The notes under the pieces were generated by a model that saw only the letters and a list, made by a program, of their open reading frames with translations, had not been told where the DNA came from and searched no databases. Positions 52,744 through 61,921 of a DNA stretch of 64,000 nt are shown here, one piece after another. Origin of the DNA: Pedobacter sp. L105 (GTDB lineage Bacteria > Bacteroidota > Bacteroidia > Sphingobacteriales > Sphingobacteriaceae). The stretch spans positions 620,001 through 684,000 of the forward strand of contig NZ_LMUP01000002.1 in the NCBI RefSeq assembly GCF_009765875.1. Reading direction: 5' to 3'. The translations under genes were made by a program, and so were the position numbers. Position 1 is the first letter of the stretch. Every line of letters starts with the position of its first letter.

Positions 52744-53462
52744 TGGAGACCTGGAAAATTCTAGTGCTTTTCTTTTGTGCTTTTTTAGGCGGATTGTGCA
52801 TCTTTTTGGTGAAAAGCGACAAATCGCAATTGCTGAAGCTGATCCTGTCTTTTAGTGGGGCTTATTTATTTGCAATTACCGTATTACACCTGATTCCTGA
52901 TGCCTACAGCGGACCTGATCACGATCAGATTGGTATTTATATCCTGATTGGCTTTTTATTGCAAATCTTTCTGGAACAGTTCTCTGATGGTGTAGAACAC
53001 GGGCATGTTCATCATCAGCATGACAATGAGCTTCAGATTTTTCCTTATGGGATCATGATCAGCCTTTGTTTGCATGCTTTTCTGGAAGGGATGCCGCTAG
53101 CTGTAGATCATCACAATGCATTGATCTTTGGTATCGCCCTGCACCACATTCCGGCAGCATTCGCCTTGGCAAGTATTCTGATGCAGAACAAATTTTCTAC
53201 GAACAAGATTGTCTTCTATCTGTTTGTTTTCGCCATAATGGCGCCGTTAGGATTTTTACTGAGTGTTGGTATCAGTTCTGGCGCAGTTGGGGGAATAGCA
53301 CTTTATTTCAACAAGATCATGGGAATCGTAATTGGTATATTTTTACATATCTCCACTACCATATTATTTGAATCAGGCGTTGAACATAAAGTATCAAGAC
53401 GGAAAATGGTTGCCGTATTACTGGGAGTCAGTATAGCATTGATTGGATTTTACGTCTCCTAA
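52743..53462 (+). CDS. ZIP family metal transporter
   Basis: A 239-residue membrane protein with eight expected helices. The ZIP family His-rich loop lies after helix 3 (EHGHVHHQHDNE), the metal-path helix 4 reads ISLCLHAFLEGMPLAVDHH, and helix 5 reads FGIALHHIPAAFALA. These His residues form the binuclear site of ZIP zinc or iron importers. Translation is coupled to the PAP2 gene (TAATG). A two-way terminator lies right after the stop. Confidence 0.92.
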   Translation: METWKILVLFFCAFLGGLCIFLVKSDKSQLLKLILSFSGAYLFAITVLHLIPDAYSGPDHDQIGIYILIGFLLQIFLEQFSDGVEHGHVHHQHDNELQIFPYGIMISLCLHAFLEGMPLAVDHHNALIFGIALHHIPAAFALASILMQNKFSTNKIVFYLFVFAIMAPLGFLLSVGISSGAVGGIALYFNKIMGIVIGIFLHISTTILFESGVEHKVSRRKMVAVLLGVSIALIGFYVS

Positions 53463-53464
53463 AA

Positions 53465-53489
53465 AAGGGGGAATTATTCGCTCCCCCTT
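53465..53489. terminator. Two-way terminator between zip and marR
   Basis: AAGGGGGA (53465-53472) pairs with TCCCCCTT (53482-53489), with an A-run before and T-rich end after. It overlaps the end of the MarR coding region. Confidence 0.8.
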
Positions 53490-53923
53490 GCTTTTTCAAG
53501 CAGCACATTTAATTGATCGACTTCTTCTTTTGTCAGATTGGAAGACAAAATGGCCGAAAGATCAACTTCTTTGTCGGTTTTCTTTAACAATAACATCCCC
53601 TTCTCAGTAATAACGATATCAACAGCACGTTTGTCATAGTTATTGATCTTTTTCATGACCAGGTCCTTTTGTACCAGCCTGTCTACGATCCTGGAAGCGT
53701 CACTCATTTTATCCAGCATCCTTGCTTTGATCAGATTAATCGTAGAAGGGTTCGGATATTGTCCGCGAAGAATCCTCAGCACATTAAATTGCTGTGAAGT
53801 GACATCAAAGGGTGCTACGGCCTGTTTGACCTTGTCATTACACCAGTTTTGGGTGAAAGACACATTAACGATAGCCTCATGAAATGGGCTTTCGTAGCGC
53901 GGGACTTTAATTTCTTTAGACAT
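53474..53923 (-). CDS. MarR family transcriptional regulator
   Basis: A 149-residue winged-helix regulator. The DNA-binding part reads LTSQQFNVLRILRGQYPNP-like (DVTSQQFNVLRILRG), INLIKARMLDKMSDASRIVD (recognition helix), and the wing KKINNYDKRAVDIVITEKG. It follows the DUF5522 gene by 8 bp and closes a long minus-strand operon. The ligand and target are unknown. Confidence 0.9.
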   Translation of the reverse strand: MSKEIKVPRYESPFHEAIVNVSFTQNWCNDKVKQAVAPFDVTSQQFNVLRILRGQYPNPSTINLIKARMLDKMSDASRIVDRLVQKDLVMKKINNYDKRAVDIVITEKGMLLLKKTDKEVDLSAILSSNLTKEEVDQLNVLLEKARGSE

Positions 53924-53931
53924 TACATCAA

Positions 53932-54102
53932 TTAGCTAGTTTTGTTATTTTTCGTTTCACTATCAGTATTTTTTGGCCGCCCATAATTCCAGGGACAATG
54001 TTTACATTCATTTTTACAGCAATTTCCTCTTTTAAGGTGATATGAAGCGGTAAAAACCAATAAATCTTCCTCATTAAAATAGTAGTCGGCTTCTTCTTCC
54101 AT
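53932..54102 (-). CDS. DUF5522-type small cysteine-rich protein
   Basis: A 56-residue protein beginning MEEEADYYFNEEDLLVFTAS. It then reads HLKRGNCCKNECKHCPWNYG, with four closely spaced Cys that could bind a metal. This Cys pattern is that of the DUF5522 family of small proteins. Its ATG overlaps the stop of the MBL nuclease gene by one base (TGATG), so translation is coupled. Function unknown; a role with the nuclease is inferred only from the overlap. Confidence 0.82.
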   Translation of the reverse strand: MEEEADYYFNEEDLLVFTASYHLKRGNCCKNECKHCPWNYGRPKNTDSETKNNKTS

Positions 54103-55043
54103 CAGTTAAGCAATTTAACGGCCAAAATGTTTTTAAAATAATTTTTTAATTCTATCCCACTTCCATGTGTAGTCCATATTTCCTTAGGTTTAACCTTTTC
54201 TATGGTTAAAACAATATCAGCCCAATCTACATGATCAGATATATATAGTTCAATTCCAGCCTTATTTTGCAGGTTTTTCCACCCCGATGCAAATACTTTC
54301 ATAACATTCAATGCCTTGTTGTGACTATGGTAAACTAATGGCGGTACCAGGTAGATGATATCTGTCATATTGGCTTTCATCACTTTGCGGTCAAACACCT
54401 CATATTTACCCAAATTGATTCCCATTTGCTCATATACCCTTACAAAAGGCAAAATGTTGTAGTGTACCAAAATCCTTTTCTGAGGACAATGATCATTGAT
54501 CAGCCTGATTAAACGCTGACTTTTACCCAGAGCATAAGCACCAAGCATGATATTATTTTTTGTTGCGTTTAATTTGCTGATCTCAGTGATCACATCCGGA
54601 TGACTGGTCTCAGGGTTGGCAAAGGTGGTTTCTGTGATCAGTACATCTGCTTCAACAAATTCAATAGGCTCACAGGTATCATCTGGCTGCAGCTTATAAT
54701 CCCCAGTATAAAGATAACGTATCCCCTTATATTCCATTAACACCAGGGCAGAACCCAGCATATGTCCCGCAGGAATAAAACTGATTTTTACCTCATTTAG
54801 TATAAAAGGACTGTTAAACTCTTTGACATGAAACTCCTCACCAGCGAATTTTTTATAACGCTGCAGCATAAATAATGAGGTAGCCCTGGTACAGTATACG
54901 TTTAAATTCCCCCCTATGGCATGATCGCCATGCGCATGTGAGATCACTGCATCTTTAACTAACTCCTTAGGGTCGAGATAAAAATTTCCATAGGAGCAAA
55001 ACAGCCCAATTTTAGTCGGCACTAAAAAGTCATCTAATATCAT
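54102..55043 (-). CDS. MBL-fold nuclease-like protein
   Basis: A 313-residue metallo-beta-lactamase-fold hydrolase like the exonucleases linked to DNA ligase or RNA processing. The metal motif is SHAHGDHAIGG, with further ligands in PAGHMLGSALVL and YTGDYKL, and a late HGSG. The beta-CASP-like insert contains LGAYALGKSQRLI, as in this group. It follows coaE with no gap and is coupled to the DUF5522 gene. Whether the substrate is DNA or RNA cannot be told. Confidence 0.85.
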   Translation of the reverse strand: MILDDFLVPTKIGLFCSYGNFYLDPKELVKDAVISHAHGDHAIGGNLNVYCTRATSLFMLQRYKKFAGEEFHVKEFNSPFILNEVKISFIPAGHMLGSALVLMEYKGIRYLYTGDYKLQPDDTCEPIEFVEADVLITETTFANPETSHPDVITEISKLNATKNNIMLGAYALGKSQRLIRLINDHCPQKRILVHYNILPFVRVYEQMGINLGKYEVFDRKVMKANMTDIIYLVPPLVYHSHNKALNVMKVFASGWKNLQNKAGIELYISDHVDWADIVLTIEKVKPKEIWTTHGSGIELKNYFKNILAVKLLN

Positions 55044-55640
55044 TTATGCTATTCTATTTATAAATTGATGGTGAAGCTGCATTACCTGGAGTATAAGCGA
55101 CTGGCTTTCGTCATTCCTGATCAGGAAATCTGCCATTTTGATCTTTTCATCGTCGCTCATCTGTTTATCTACCCGCGCCTGTATCTGCTCAGCGCTTAGG
55201 CTATCCCTTTCCATCACCCGCTTTATTCTCAGCGGTAGCGGCGCAATAACCAGAATACTTTGATCACAGGTTTTATAAGATCCGCTTTCAAACAATAAGG
55301 CGGCTTCTTTAAGGATATAGGGAACACCAGCCGGTACAGCTTCCAGCCAACGGTCAAAAGCCCGGAATACTGCCGGATGAACCAACGCATTTAACTTTGC
55401 CAGCTCTTCGCTGTTGTTAAATACCAGCTGTGCAATATGTTTGTTGTTGAGCCTGCCTTCAGGGCTGTAACTTTCCACTCCAAAGGCTGCCTTCACTCCT
55501 GCTACCAGCAAAGGGTCCGCTACCATGATATTTTTTGCTACCGTGTCAGCATAAAAAACAGGGATACCGAAGTTTTCAAATATCCTGCAAACGGTACTTT
55601 TCCCGCTTCCAATACCACCTGTGATGCCAACTTTAATCAT
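55044..55640 (-). CDS. coaE: Dephospho-CoA kinase
   Basis: Last step of coenzyme A synthesis: ATP-dependent phosphorylation of dephospho-CoA. The 198 residues begin with the P-loop GITGGIGSGKSTV (Lys14), then YADTVAKNIM, the lid region RVMERDSLSAEQIQAR, and MADFLIRND near the end. The ATG overlaps the stop of the YbbR-like gene by one base, so it is part of the nusB-to-marR unit. Confidence 0.95.
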   Translation of the reverse strand: MIKVGITGGIGSGKSTVCRIFENFGIPVFYADTVAKNIMVADPLLVAGVKAAFGVESYSPEGRLNNKHIAQLVFNNSEELAKLNALVHPAVFRAFDRWLEAVPAGVPYILKEAALLFESGSYKTCDQSILVIAPLPLRIKRVMERDSLSAEQIQARVDKQMSDDEKIKMADFLIRNDESQSLILQVMQLHHQFINRIA

Positions 55641-56587
55641 TATTTTTCTATAATAAAATCAATTTTCCCAGGAACTATCTTTACCGGTTTACAGTAATCA
55701 GGAAAGCGTGTGAGCTCAACCCTCAGCTGATGGTGTTTTTTTAATTTCCATTCATTGAGATCTACTACAGCTTCAATAAAATCTTCATTTACCTGCTGGT
55801 AACTGGATAAGGCCACCATAAAAGTAACCTTAATCTTTTTAGGATATAGTTTTACATTATAATAGTCGTTATTATCAATAATTTTCAACGGGATCTCCAG
55901 CGTTTTCTCGGTGAACTCATCCACCGGCAGGGTCACTTCTACATTAGCAGGATATATATTTACATTCTTCTGGGTATTCTGCTTCATCGCAATCCGGGTT
56001 ACAGCAGGCCCCTGTATATCATGCAGTCGCAGTGTATCGGTTTTCCATTCTGTTATTTTTTTCAATTCTTCCTGCGGCCCGGATACTGTTACATAACTAG
56101 GCTTCAGTTCAATCTCATCAGAAATTCCAAACTGTTTGGCAAAGCTTAAATTGGAGATCAATTTTACAGGAACCCGTTTTACCGCGCGTTTAGAAAAATC
56201 AAAATATAAAGTATCAGGTCTTACAGATATAATTTTTTGCGAAGTTTCCAGCTGGCTGTTTACATTATACAATTGTTCTGAAAAAAGCACATAATTCCTG
56301 TTGTTCAGCTTATCTAGGCTAATACTGATAGAAGGAGGATTAACACGCAGGCGTGCAAACAGCAATTGCCATCCTGTTCCCTCCACCTGCAGGTCTACCG
56401 TATCAGACTGAAGGGGATGAAAGGCTTTTTTCTGAGGAAAGTTTTTGTATACAAGAACAGTCTTGGCGGTATATACATACTTGTTATTCAATGCCAGAAA
56501 CAGCCATCCCGCTATAGCTAAAAGCAGACAGGTGATCAATACCAAAATGCGCTTCCGCTCTATTTTTGTAAGTTTAATGACTGGCAT
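55640..56587 (-). CDS. YbbR/CdaR-domain membrane protein
   Basis: A 315-residue protein from ATG 56587, with one N-terminal membrane helix (about 13-35, RILVLITCLLLAIAGWLFLA) and YbbR-type beta repeats outside. In Firmicutes such proteins control the diadenylate cyclase; no cyclase gene is next to it here, so its partner is unknown. An upstream in-frame start (56632) would add hydrophobic residues before the real N-terminus and was rejected. It is in the cluster nusB-DUF1573-yajC-ybbR-coaE. Confidence 0.82.
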   Translation of the reverse strand: MPVIKLTKIERKRILVLITCLLLAIAGWLFLALNNKYVYTAKTVLVYKNFPQKKAFHPLQSDTVDLQVEGTGWQLLFARLRVNPPSISISLDKLNNRNYVLFSEQLYNVNSQLETSQKIISVRPDTLYFDFSKRAVKRVPVKLISNLSFAKQFGISDEIELKPSYVTVSGPQEELKKITEWKTDTLRLHDIQGPAVTRIAMKQNTQKNVNIYPANVEVTLPVDEFTEKTLEIPLKIIDNNDYYNVKLYPKKIKVTFMVALSSYQQVNEDFIEAVVDLNEWKLKKHHQLRVELTRFPDYCKPVKIVPGKIDFIIEK

Positions 56588-56622
56588 AGATGCAAAGTAA
56601 ACAAATTTAACAACACAAAAAA

Positions 56623-56644
56623 GCCGCGCCAATAGTGGAGCGGC
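56623..56644 (-). terminator. Weak hairpin after yajC
   Basis: GCCGC (56623-56627) and GCGGC (56639-56643) form a short GC stem; on the minus strand a T-run follows (plus-strand A-run at 56617-56622). It sits about 20 bp beyond the yajC stop and may only partly stop transcription. Confidence 0.5.
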
Positions 56645-56664
56645 CTTGATTATAGGAGATCCGG

Positions 56665-56985
56665 TTAAGCCTTAGGTGCTTCCGTTGATGCTTTAGTAGC
56701 ATCCAGAGAGATTGCACTTTTATCAAAACGGATTTTAGTACCGCCTTCTACTTCAATCAGGAAAGTAAGTTCATTCATATCCACAATTCTGCCGTGAATA
56801 CCAGCAGTAGTGACAATTTTATCGCCTTTTTTCAAATCAGCAACCAATTTTTTGTGATCTTTTGCTTTTTTAACCTGAGGTCTGATCATGAAGAAGTAGA
56901 AAACCACCATGATTAATACCATTGGAACCAATGTACTTAACATACTGTTTCCGCCGGCAGCTTGTAAAATTACTGTAGATGTCAT
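56665..56985 (-). CDS. yajC: Preprotein translocase subunit YajC
   Basis: A 106-residue single-span protein that associates with SecDF. The helix lies near 18-36 (LVPMVLIMVVFYFFMIRP), followed by the family motif RPQVKKAKDHKKLVADLKKG and KIVTTAGIHGRI. It belongs to the nusB-to-coaE cluster, and its partner SecDF is encoded elsewhere in the window. Confidence 0.95.
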   Translation of the reverse strand: MTSTVILQAAGGNSMLSTLVPMVLIMVVFYFFMIRPQVKKAKDHKKLVADLKKGDKIVTTAGIHGRIVDMNELTFLIEVEGGTKIRFDKSAISLDATKASTEAPKA

Positions 56986-57011
56986 ATTTGTTTTATCAAT
57001 TTATTATTAAA

Positions 57012-57452
57012 TTATAGAGCTGTAGGTTCCTTTACTTCACCAATTAAATGCAATTCACTGGTGACAGGGTTACCATTTGAAGTGATTGTGATAACTTTAT
57101 CCTGCATACCAGATTTACCGGTGCTGTTAAAAACCACTTTAATGATACCGGATTCACCTGGTTTAATAGGTTGTTTTGGAAAATCAGGGGTGGTACATCC
57201 GCAGGTTGCAGTTGCATCAGTAATGATCAGCGGGGTTTTCCCTGTGTTTTTAAAATTAAAATCGTGTTTAACTTTATCGCCCTGTGCAATCTTACCAAAG
57301 TTAAACATCCCCTGTTCAAAGCTCATAACAGGGGCATCTGCCGATGATACTGCAATATTCGTAGCTTTTACACCAGCCTGGTCTGCTGCCTTTGGCCGAT
57401 GACAAGCAACTGATAAAGCTGCTGTCAGTGCCAGTAAAATATATTTTCTCAT
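57012..57452 (-). CDS. DUF1573 lipoprotein
   Basis: A 146-residue exported protein. The N-terminal MRKYILLALTAALSVAC is a lipoprotein signal with Cys17. The rest is one Ig-like DUF1573 domain: FNFGKIAQGDKVKHDFNFKN, LIITDATATCGCTTPDFPKQ and the final strand VFNSTGKSGMQDK. The CGC pair is invariant in the family. It starts 1 bp after nusB and is in the cluster with yajC. Function unknown. Confidence 0.9.
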   Translation of the reverse strand: MRKYILLALTAALSVACHRPKAADQAGVKATNIAVSSADAPVMSFEQGMFNFGKIAQGDKVKHDFNFKNTGKTPLIITDATATCGCTTPDFPKQPIKPGESGIIKVVFNSTGKSGMQDKVITITSNGNPVTSELHLIGEVKEPTAL

Positions 57453-57453
57453 C

Positions 57454-58404
57454 TTATTCTTCTATTAATCCGCGACCAATTTTCTTAATACTATTGGTAC
57501 GCTTTAAGTCGCTTAAAATTTTGTCCAATATACCGTTAATAAATGAATTACTTTTTGGCGTACTGTAATCCTTTGATAAGTCAAGGTATTCATTGATAGT
57601 TACTTTAACCGGAATTGAAGGAAAGTTCATCAGCTCACAAATAGCCATTTTCATCAGGATCGTATCCATCAATGCTATACGCTCAGATTCCCAGTTTTTT
57701 GTACGTTCTGCAATCAGTGCCTGGTACTCATTGTTATTTTTAAGGGTAAAAACAAACAGGTCTTCTACAAATTTACTATCCTCTTTCCAGTCTGCACTGA
57801 TCGGCGTAAGTTTGTTTTTTAATGGATCTTCTGAAATAAAGTTTTTCAGTGTTTTCGCCACCATTCCCTGCATCACTTCCTTATCTACCGACCAGTTGAT
57901 AAATTTGTCTTCAAAAGCCTGGATGATGTTCTGGCTTTTCAGGATGATTTTTCTGAAAATAAATTTAATGATCTCTTTTGAACCTTCCAGACTGTCATCT
58001 GTATCAGCCAGATAAGCTGTATATTCAGGAGTAGATTTTAATTTATTGTAGATCGTTTTGATAAATTCAGGGTCAGCATGCCAGTTGATCTGGTATTTGT
58101 TTACTGCCATCTTGAACTCAGGGTTTTTCTGCAGCAGGACAATAAATTTATTGTGGAGCAGTTTCTTGTTCGGATTCAGATCATCTGCTGTTGGAAAGTG
58201 CTTGTTAGCTCTTTCTATAGCATCAATTTCCGTGTATTCGGTAATTTCAGAAAGCAATGCCAGCATTCTGACATACATTTCATAAACATTATCAATACTG
58301 AGCATCAGTTCTTTCTTTGCAGAAAGTAGATCCTTTTTGTCAGTCATTTGCCAGGCAAAAATGTTTTGCAGGGCTTTAATTCTTAAGTGCCTTCTATTTA
58401 ACAT
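57454..58404 (-). CDS. nusB: Transcription antitermination protein NusB (long form)
   Basis: A 316-residue protein whose last 130 residues are the NusB fold that, with S10, joins the rRNA antitermination complex (WESERIALMDTILMKMAICE, IPVKVTINEYLDLSKDYSTP). The start MLNRRHLRIKALQNIFAW is also typical. The middle of about 150 residues is an insertion seen in Bacteroidota members, so the protein is about twice the E. coli length. It leads the cluster with DUF1573 and yajC. Confidence 0.92.
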   Translation of the reverse strand: MLNRRHLRIKALQNIFAWQMTDKKDLLSAKKELMLSIDNVYEMYVRMLALLSEITEYTEIDAIERANKHFPTADDLNPNKKLLHNKFIVLLQKNPEFKMAVNKYQINWHADPEFIKTIYNKLKSTPEYTAYLADTDDSLEGSKEIIKFIFRKIILKSQNIIQAFEDKFINWSVDKEVMQGMVAKTLKNFISEDPLKNKLTPISADWKEDSKFVEDLFVFTLKNNNEYQALIAERTKNWESERIALMDTILMKMAICELMNFPSIPVKVTINEYLDLSKDYSTPKSNSFINGILDKILSDLKRTNSIKKIGRGLIEE

Positions 58405-58437
58405 GAATGTAAGAACGAGTTGGTAATTTACCGGTTA

Positions 58438-59526
58438 TTAAAATGATGATTTTATTTTTTTGATATCAATAATTCTTTGTTCTGCAATCCTGTTTGCTGC
58501 CAGGATAGTAGGGATATTATCTGCCTTAGACAGTTTAATTACATTACGTGTGGCGTCATAAATATTTTCTGTTAGCTGTATGGCACGTTTTTTTCCAAAA
58601 CCTGTCAGTTCACAATAACAGTTGATCAGGCCACCGGCGTTGATCAGGTAATCCGGCGCAAAAAGAATATTCTTTTCCAGCAGCAGCTGTCCATGTATCT
58701 GCTCGTCTGCAAGAGGATTATTAGCAGAACCAGCAATGATGGCAAATTTCATTTTTGGAATGGTCTTGTCATTTACCGTGGCACCTAAAGCGCAGGGTGC
58801 ATAAATATCAACATCCAAACCAAATATTTTATCGGCCTCAACCGGTTTAGCTTTATATTTTCTTGCTACATGATGCAAACGTTCTTCGTTAATATCACTG
58901 ATAAAAACTTCCACGTTTTCCTTTCTGAGCAGTTCTACCAAATGTTCACCAACGTTTCCAATTCCCTGTACTACTACGGAACGTCCTGCAAGAGTATCTG
59001 TACCAAAAACTTCCTTTACACAGGCTTTGATACCCAGAAAAACACCTCTTGCACTGGTTGGGGCAGGATCGCCCATACCACCAATAGACTCAGGTACCCC
59101 TGTTACATGTTTGGTTTCCATGCTGATAAATTCCATGTCCCTGGTCGTTGTACCAACATCTTCAGCAGTGATAAATTCACCGTTCAGATTTTTAATAAAA
59201 CGTCCATAACTGCGCATCATGGCTTCAGACTTTCCTTTGCGGGAGTCACCGATAATGACTGCTTTGCCCCCACCAAGGTTTAAACCCGTAATAGCTGCTT
59301 TATAAGTCATACTCCTGGATAAACGAAGTACATCATGAAGTGCTTCCGCTTCAGTTGCATAATTCCACATCCGCGTACCGCCCAATGCAGGGCCGAGCGT
59401 AGTGTCATGAACAGCAATAATAGCTTTCAAACCAGTATCGGGATCGTTACAATAGACAATTTTCTTATGTCCTAAAGCACTAAGTTGATCTAAAATTGAA
59501 GTTACCACAGAACTATTATCAGACAT
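58438..59526 (-). CDS. Leu/Val/Phe/Glu dehydrogenase family enzyme
   Basis: An NAD-dependent amino-acid dehydrogenase of 362 residues, nearest in length and motifs to leucine dehydrogenase. Catalytic parts are GPALGGTRMW, MTYKAAITGLNLGGGKAV (Lys76 and Lys88) and TAEDVGTTTRDM. The Rossmann half has VVQGIGNVGEHLVELL. It lacks the longer glutamate-dehydrogenase N-terminus. A -7 box lies about 25 bp upstream. It is divergent from the ABC exporter. Confidence 0.9.
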   Translation of the reverse strand: MSDNSSVVTSILDQLSALGHKKIVYCNDPDTGLKAIIAVHDTTLGPALGGTRMWNYATEAEALHDVLRLSRSMTYKAAITGLNLGGGKAVIIGDSRKGKSEAMMRSYGRFIKNLNGEFITAEDVGTTTRDMEFISMETKHVTGVPESIGGMGDPAPTSARGVFLGIKACVKEVFGTDTLAGRSVVVQGIGNVGEHLVELLRKENVEVFISDINEERLHHVARKYKAKPVEADKIFGLDVDIYAPCALGATVNDKTIPKMKFAIIAGSANNPLADEQIHGQLLLEKNILFAPDYLINAGGLINCYCELTGFGKKRAIQLTENIYDATRNVIKLSKADNIPTILAANRIAEQRIIDIKKIKSSF

Positions 59527-59551
59527 ATGATTTCGTTTATCAGACAGTCCG

Positions 59552-59559
59552 CAAAAGTA
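59552..59559 (-). promoter_or_regulatory. -7 box (TACTTTTG) of the dehydrogenase gene
   Basis: On the minus strand TACTTTTG fits TAnnTTTG, 25 bp before the dehydrogenase ATG at 59526. No -33 TTG at the usual distance is seen. Confidence 0.45.
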
Positions 59560-59637
59560 CTGATAAAAAAGATTAATTACATTGTTTTAACCAAACAGTT
59601 TTCAAAAATCATCGTCAATTTGATAACTTTACAAAAC

Positions 59638-61428
59638 ATGAAGCACCTCAGTTTTTTAAATAAATATTTCTACAAATATAAATGGTGGATCATACCCGGC
59701 GTATTCTTTGTTATCATTTCCAATATATTTGGCGTGATCCCTGCCCAGGTTATCGGTCATGCTTTTAACCTGATTACAGAAAATATACAGATCTACGGCC
59801 TGTTCAGCGGTTTTGAAAGACAGCAGATCATTTATGACATTTTCAGCTATAGTTTATTCTATTTCGGTGCCCTCGTATTGGTCCTCTATTTAGTAAGGGG
59901 ATTATTCTTGTTTTTTATGCGCCAGACACTCATCTTAATGTCAAGGCACATAGAATATGATATGAAAAATGAGATTTACGCACATTATCAGCACCTGAGC
60001 CTTGGCTTTTATCGCCGTAATAATACAGGTGATTTAATGAACAGGGCTACTGAAGATGTAAACAGGGTAAGAATGTATGTTGGCCCGGCCATTATGTATG
60101 CCATTAATACCGCTGTACTTTTTGTGCTGATCATTACCTCGATGTATGCTGTTAATGCTAGGCTGGCCACTTATTGCCTGCTGCCACTACCTGTACTGGT
60201 GATGATCATTTATTATGTCAATACCCAGATCAACAATAAAAGCGAACTGATACAGGAACAACTTTCAAGTTTATCCAGTTTTGTACAGGAAAGATTTTCA
60301 GGTATTCGTGTAATTAAGTCGTATGTGCGTGAAGATCATACGCGAGCAGTCTTTGCCAAAGAAAGTGAAAATTACAAGACCAGCGCGATGAGCCTGGTTA
60401 AGGTGCAAGCCCTTTTTTATCCTACAATGTTATTGCTGATAGGGTTAAGTACCATTCTTACGGTTTATATTGGAGGAGAACAGGTGCTGGATGGTTCCAT
60501 TACAGCGGGGAATATTGCGGAGTTCATTGTTTATGTAAACCAGCTGTCTATCCCCGTTACAATGCTGGGGTGGGTAACTACCCTGATTCAGCGGGCTGCA
60601 GCCTCACAGAAGAGGATCAATGAGTTCCTGGAATTACAATCAGACATCAAATCAGGAGATGCTCCGGCTACAGTTGTAAATGGAAACATCAGTTTTAACC
60701 AGGTTAATTTCACATATCAGGATACAGGCATTCATGCGTTAAAAGATGTAAGCTTTGAGATTGAACCAGGGCAATTCGTGGCTGTTATCGGCCGCACAGG
60801 CTCCGGAAAGTCTACCCTGGCCAATCTGATCATGCGGATGTACGACGCAGATTCGGGCATAATTGAGGTTGATGGCGTCCCAATGAAGCAGGTTAACCTC
60901 AATTCTTATAGAAATCAGGTAGGTTTTGTACCTCAGGAAGTATTTTTATTTTCTGATAACATTAAAAATAATATTGCTTTCGGCCTTGATAAAGTAACCG
61001 ATGCAGAAATTGAGACCGCAGCAAGAAATGCAGCAGTGTACCACAACATCATGGATTTTGAACTGAAGTTTGAGACGATGCTGGGAGAAAGGGGAATTAC
61101 CCTTTCAGGTGGACAAAAGCAGCGTGTATCTATAGCCAGGGCACTAATTAAAGAACCAAAGATCTTAATTTTTGACGATTGTCTCTCTGCCGTTGACACC
61201 AGAACCGAAGAGGAAATACTCAATAACCTCGGTAATGTCATGAAAGGAAAGACCAGTATATTAATTGCCCACAGGATTTCTACAATCAAAAAAGCCGATA
61301 AAATTATTGTCCTGGAGGAAGGGCGTATTGCCGAGCAAGGCACTCATGATGAGTTAATTAGCCTTCATGGTATCTATGAAGACATATATTTAAACCAATT
61401 ATTGGAAGAAGAAAATAAATCTCTTTGA
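59638..61428 (+). CDS. ABC exporter, fused permease and ATPase
   Basis: A 596-residue half-transporter from ATG 59638. Six membrane helices fill residues 15-310, and the ATPase half has Walker A VIGRTGSGKSTL (about 384-395), LSGGQKQRVSIAR signature, Walker B ILIFDDCLSAVDT and the H-loop IAHRIST. It is like MsbA/LmrA-type exporters of lipids or drugs and should work as a homodimer. An in-frame ATG at 59527 was rejected because the 37 extra residues are not like the family and abut the divergent gene. Confidence 0.92.
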   Translation: MKHLSFLNKYFYKYKWWIIPGVFFVIISNIFGVIPAQVIGHAFNLITENIQIYGLFSGFERQQIIYDIFSYSLFYFGALVLVLYLVRGLFLFFMRQTLILMSRHIEYDMKNEIYAHYQHLSLGFYRRNNTGDLMNRATEDVNRVRMYVGPAIMYAINTAVLFVLIITSMYAVNARLATYCLLPLPVLVMIIYYVNTQINNKSELIQEQLSSLSSFVQERFSGIRVIKSYVREDHTRAVFAKESENYKTSAMSLVKVQALFYPTMLLLIGLSTILTVYIGGEQVLDGSITAGNIAEFIVYVNQLSIPVTMLGWVTTLIQRAAASQKRINEFLELQSDIKSGDAPATVVNGNISFNQVNFTYQDTGIHALKDVSFEIEPGQFVAVIGRTGSGKSTLANLIMRMYDADSGIIEVDGVPMKQVNLNSYRNQVGFVPQEVFLFSDNIKNNIAFGLDKVTDAEIETAARNAAVYHNIMDFELKFETMLGERGITLSGGQKQRVSIARALIKEPKILIFDDCLSAVDTRTEEEILNNLGNVMKGKTSILIAHRISTIKKADKIIVLEEGRIAEQGTHDELISLHGIYEDIYLNQLLEEENKSL

Positions 61429-61497
61429 TTTCTATTTTGATCTTTAATAATTAATACTTTATATTTACCGGAACCAAAACCAACAGCAATACCAAAC

Positions 61498-61824
61498 ATG
61501 GGAGAATTTGACAACAAAGAGAGAGAAGAGGTTTTTTCTAAGAAAGTAAGGGCCGGTAAAAGAACATATTTTTTCGACGTTAAAGCAACCCGCTCAGGTG
61601 ATTACTATTTAACCTTAACGGAAAGCAAGAAAAGATTGGAAGATGGTGTATTTGTAAAACATAAGATCTTTTTATACAAAGAGGATTTTGAAAAGTTTGC
61701 TGAAGGACTAAATGAAACAGTAGACTATATCAAAAATCACCAGGAGGTTGTTGAGAAACGTTACGAATATTCAGAGAACCACGACGGAACTTCTAAAGGT
61801 CATAGTGATGATTTTTCGTTCTAA
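61498..61824 (+). CDS. DUF3276 (PUR-alpha-like) protein
   Basis: A 108-residue small protein of the DUF3276 family, structurally a PUR-domain nucleic-acid binder. Motifs are VRAGKRTYFFDVKATRSGDY, YLTLTESKKR and KIFLYKEDFEKFAEGL. The C-terminal tail is acidic and Ser/Asp-rich. It lies alone on the plus strand with a terminator behind it. Binding to RNA or single-stranded DNA is expected from family structure, not shown here. Confidence 0.9.
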   Translation: MGEFDNKEREEVFSKKVRAGKRTYFFDVKATRSGDYYLTLTESKKRLEDGVFVKHKIFLYKEDFEKFAEGLNETVDYIKNHQEVVEKRYEYSENHDGTSKGHSDDFSF

Positions 61825-61841
61825 ATTTTAAAACCTTTTAG

Positions 61842-61866
61842 AAGCTCCAAAAGGGGCTTTTTTTAT
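61842..61866 (+). terminator. Terminator of the DUF3276 gene
   Basis: AAGCTCC and GGGGCTT form a 7-bp stem (one G-U wobble) with an AAAA loop, followed by a T-run. Confidence 0.8.
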
Positions 61867-61921
61867 GCCCTGTAAAAGGACAAGTTATTACGGGTATCCT
61901 TTATATTCCAGAATGAATGTG

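Noticed and set aside
59527..59637. Earlier ATG for the ABC exporter
   Set aside because: It abuts the divergent dehydrogenase start and adds residues foreign to the family; the region is better explained as promoter.
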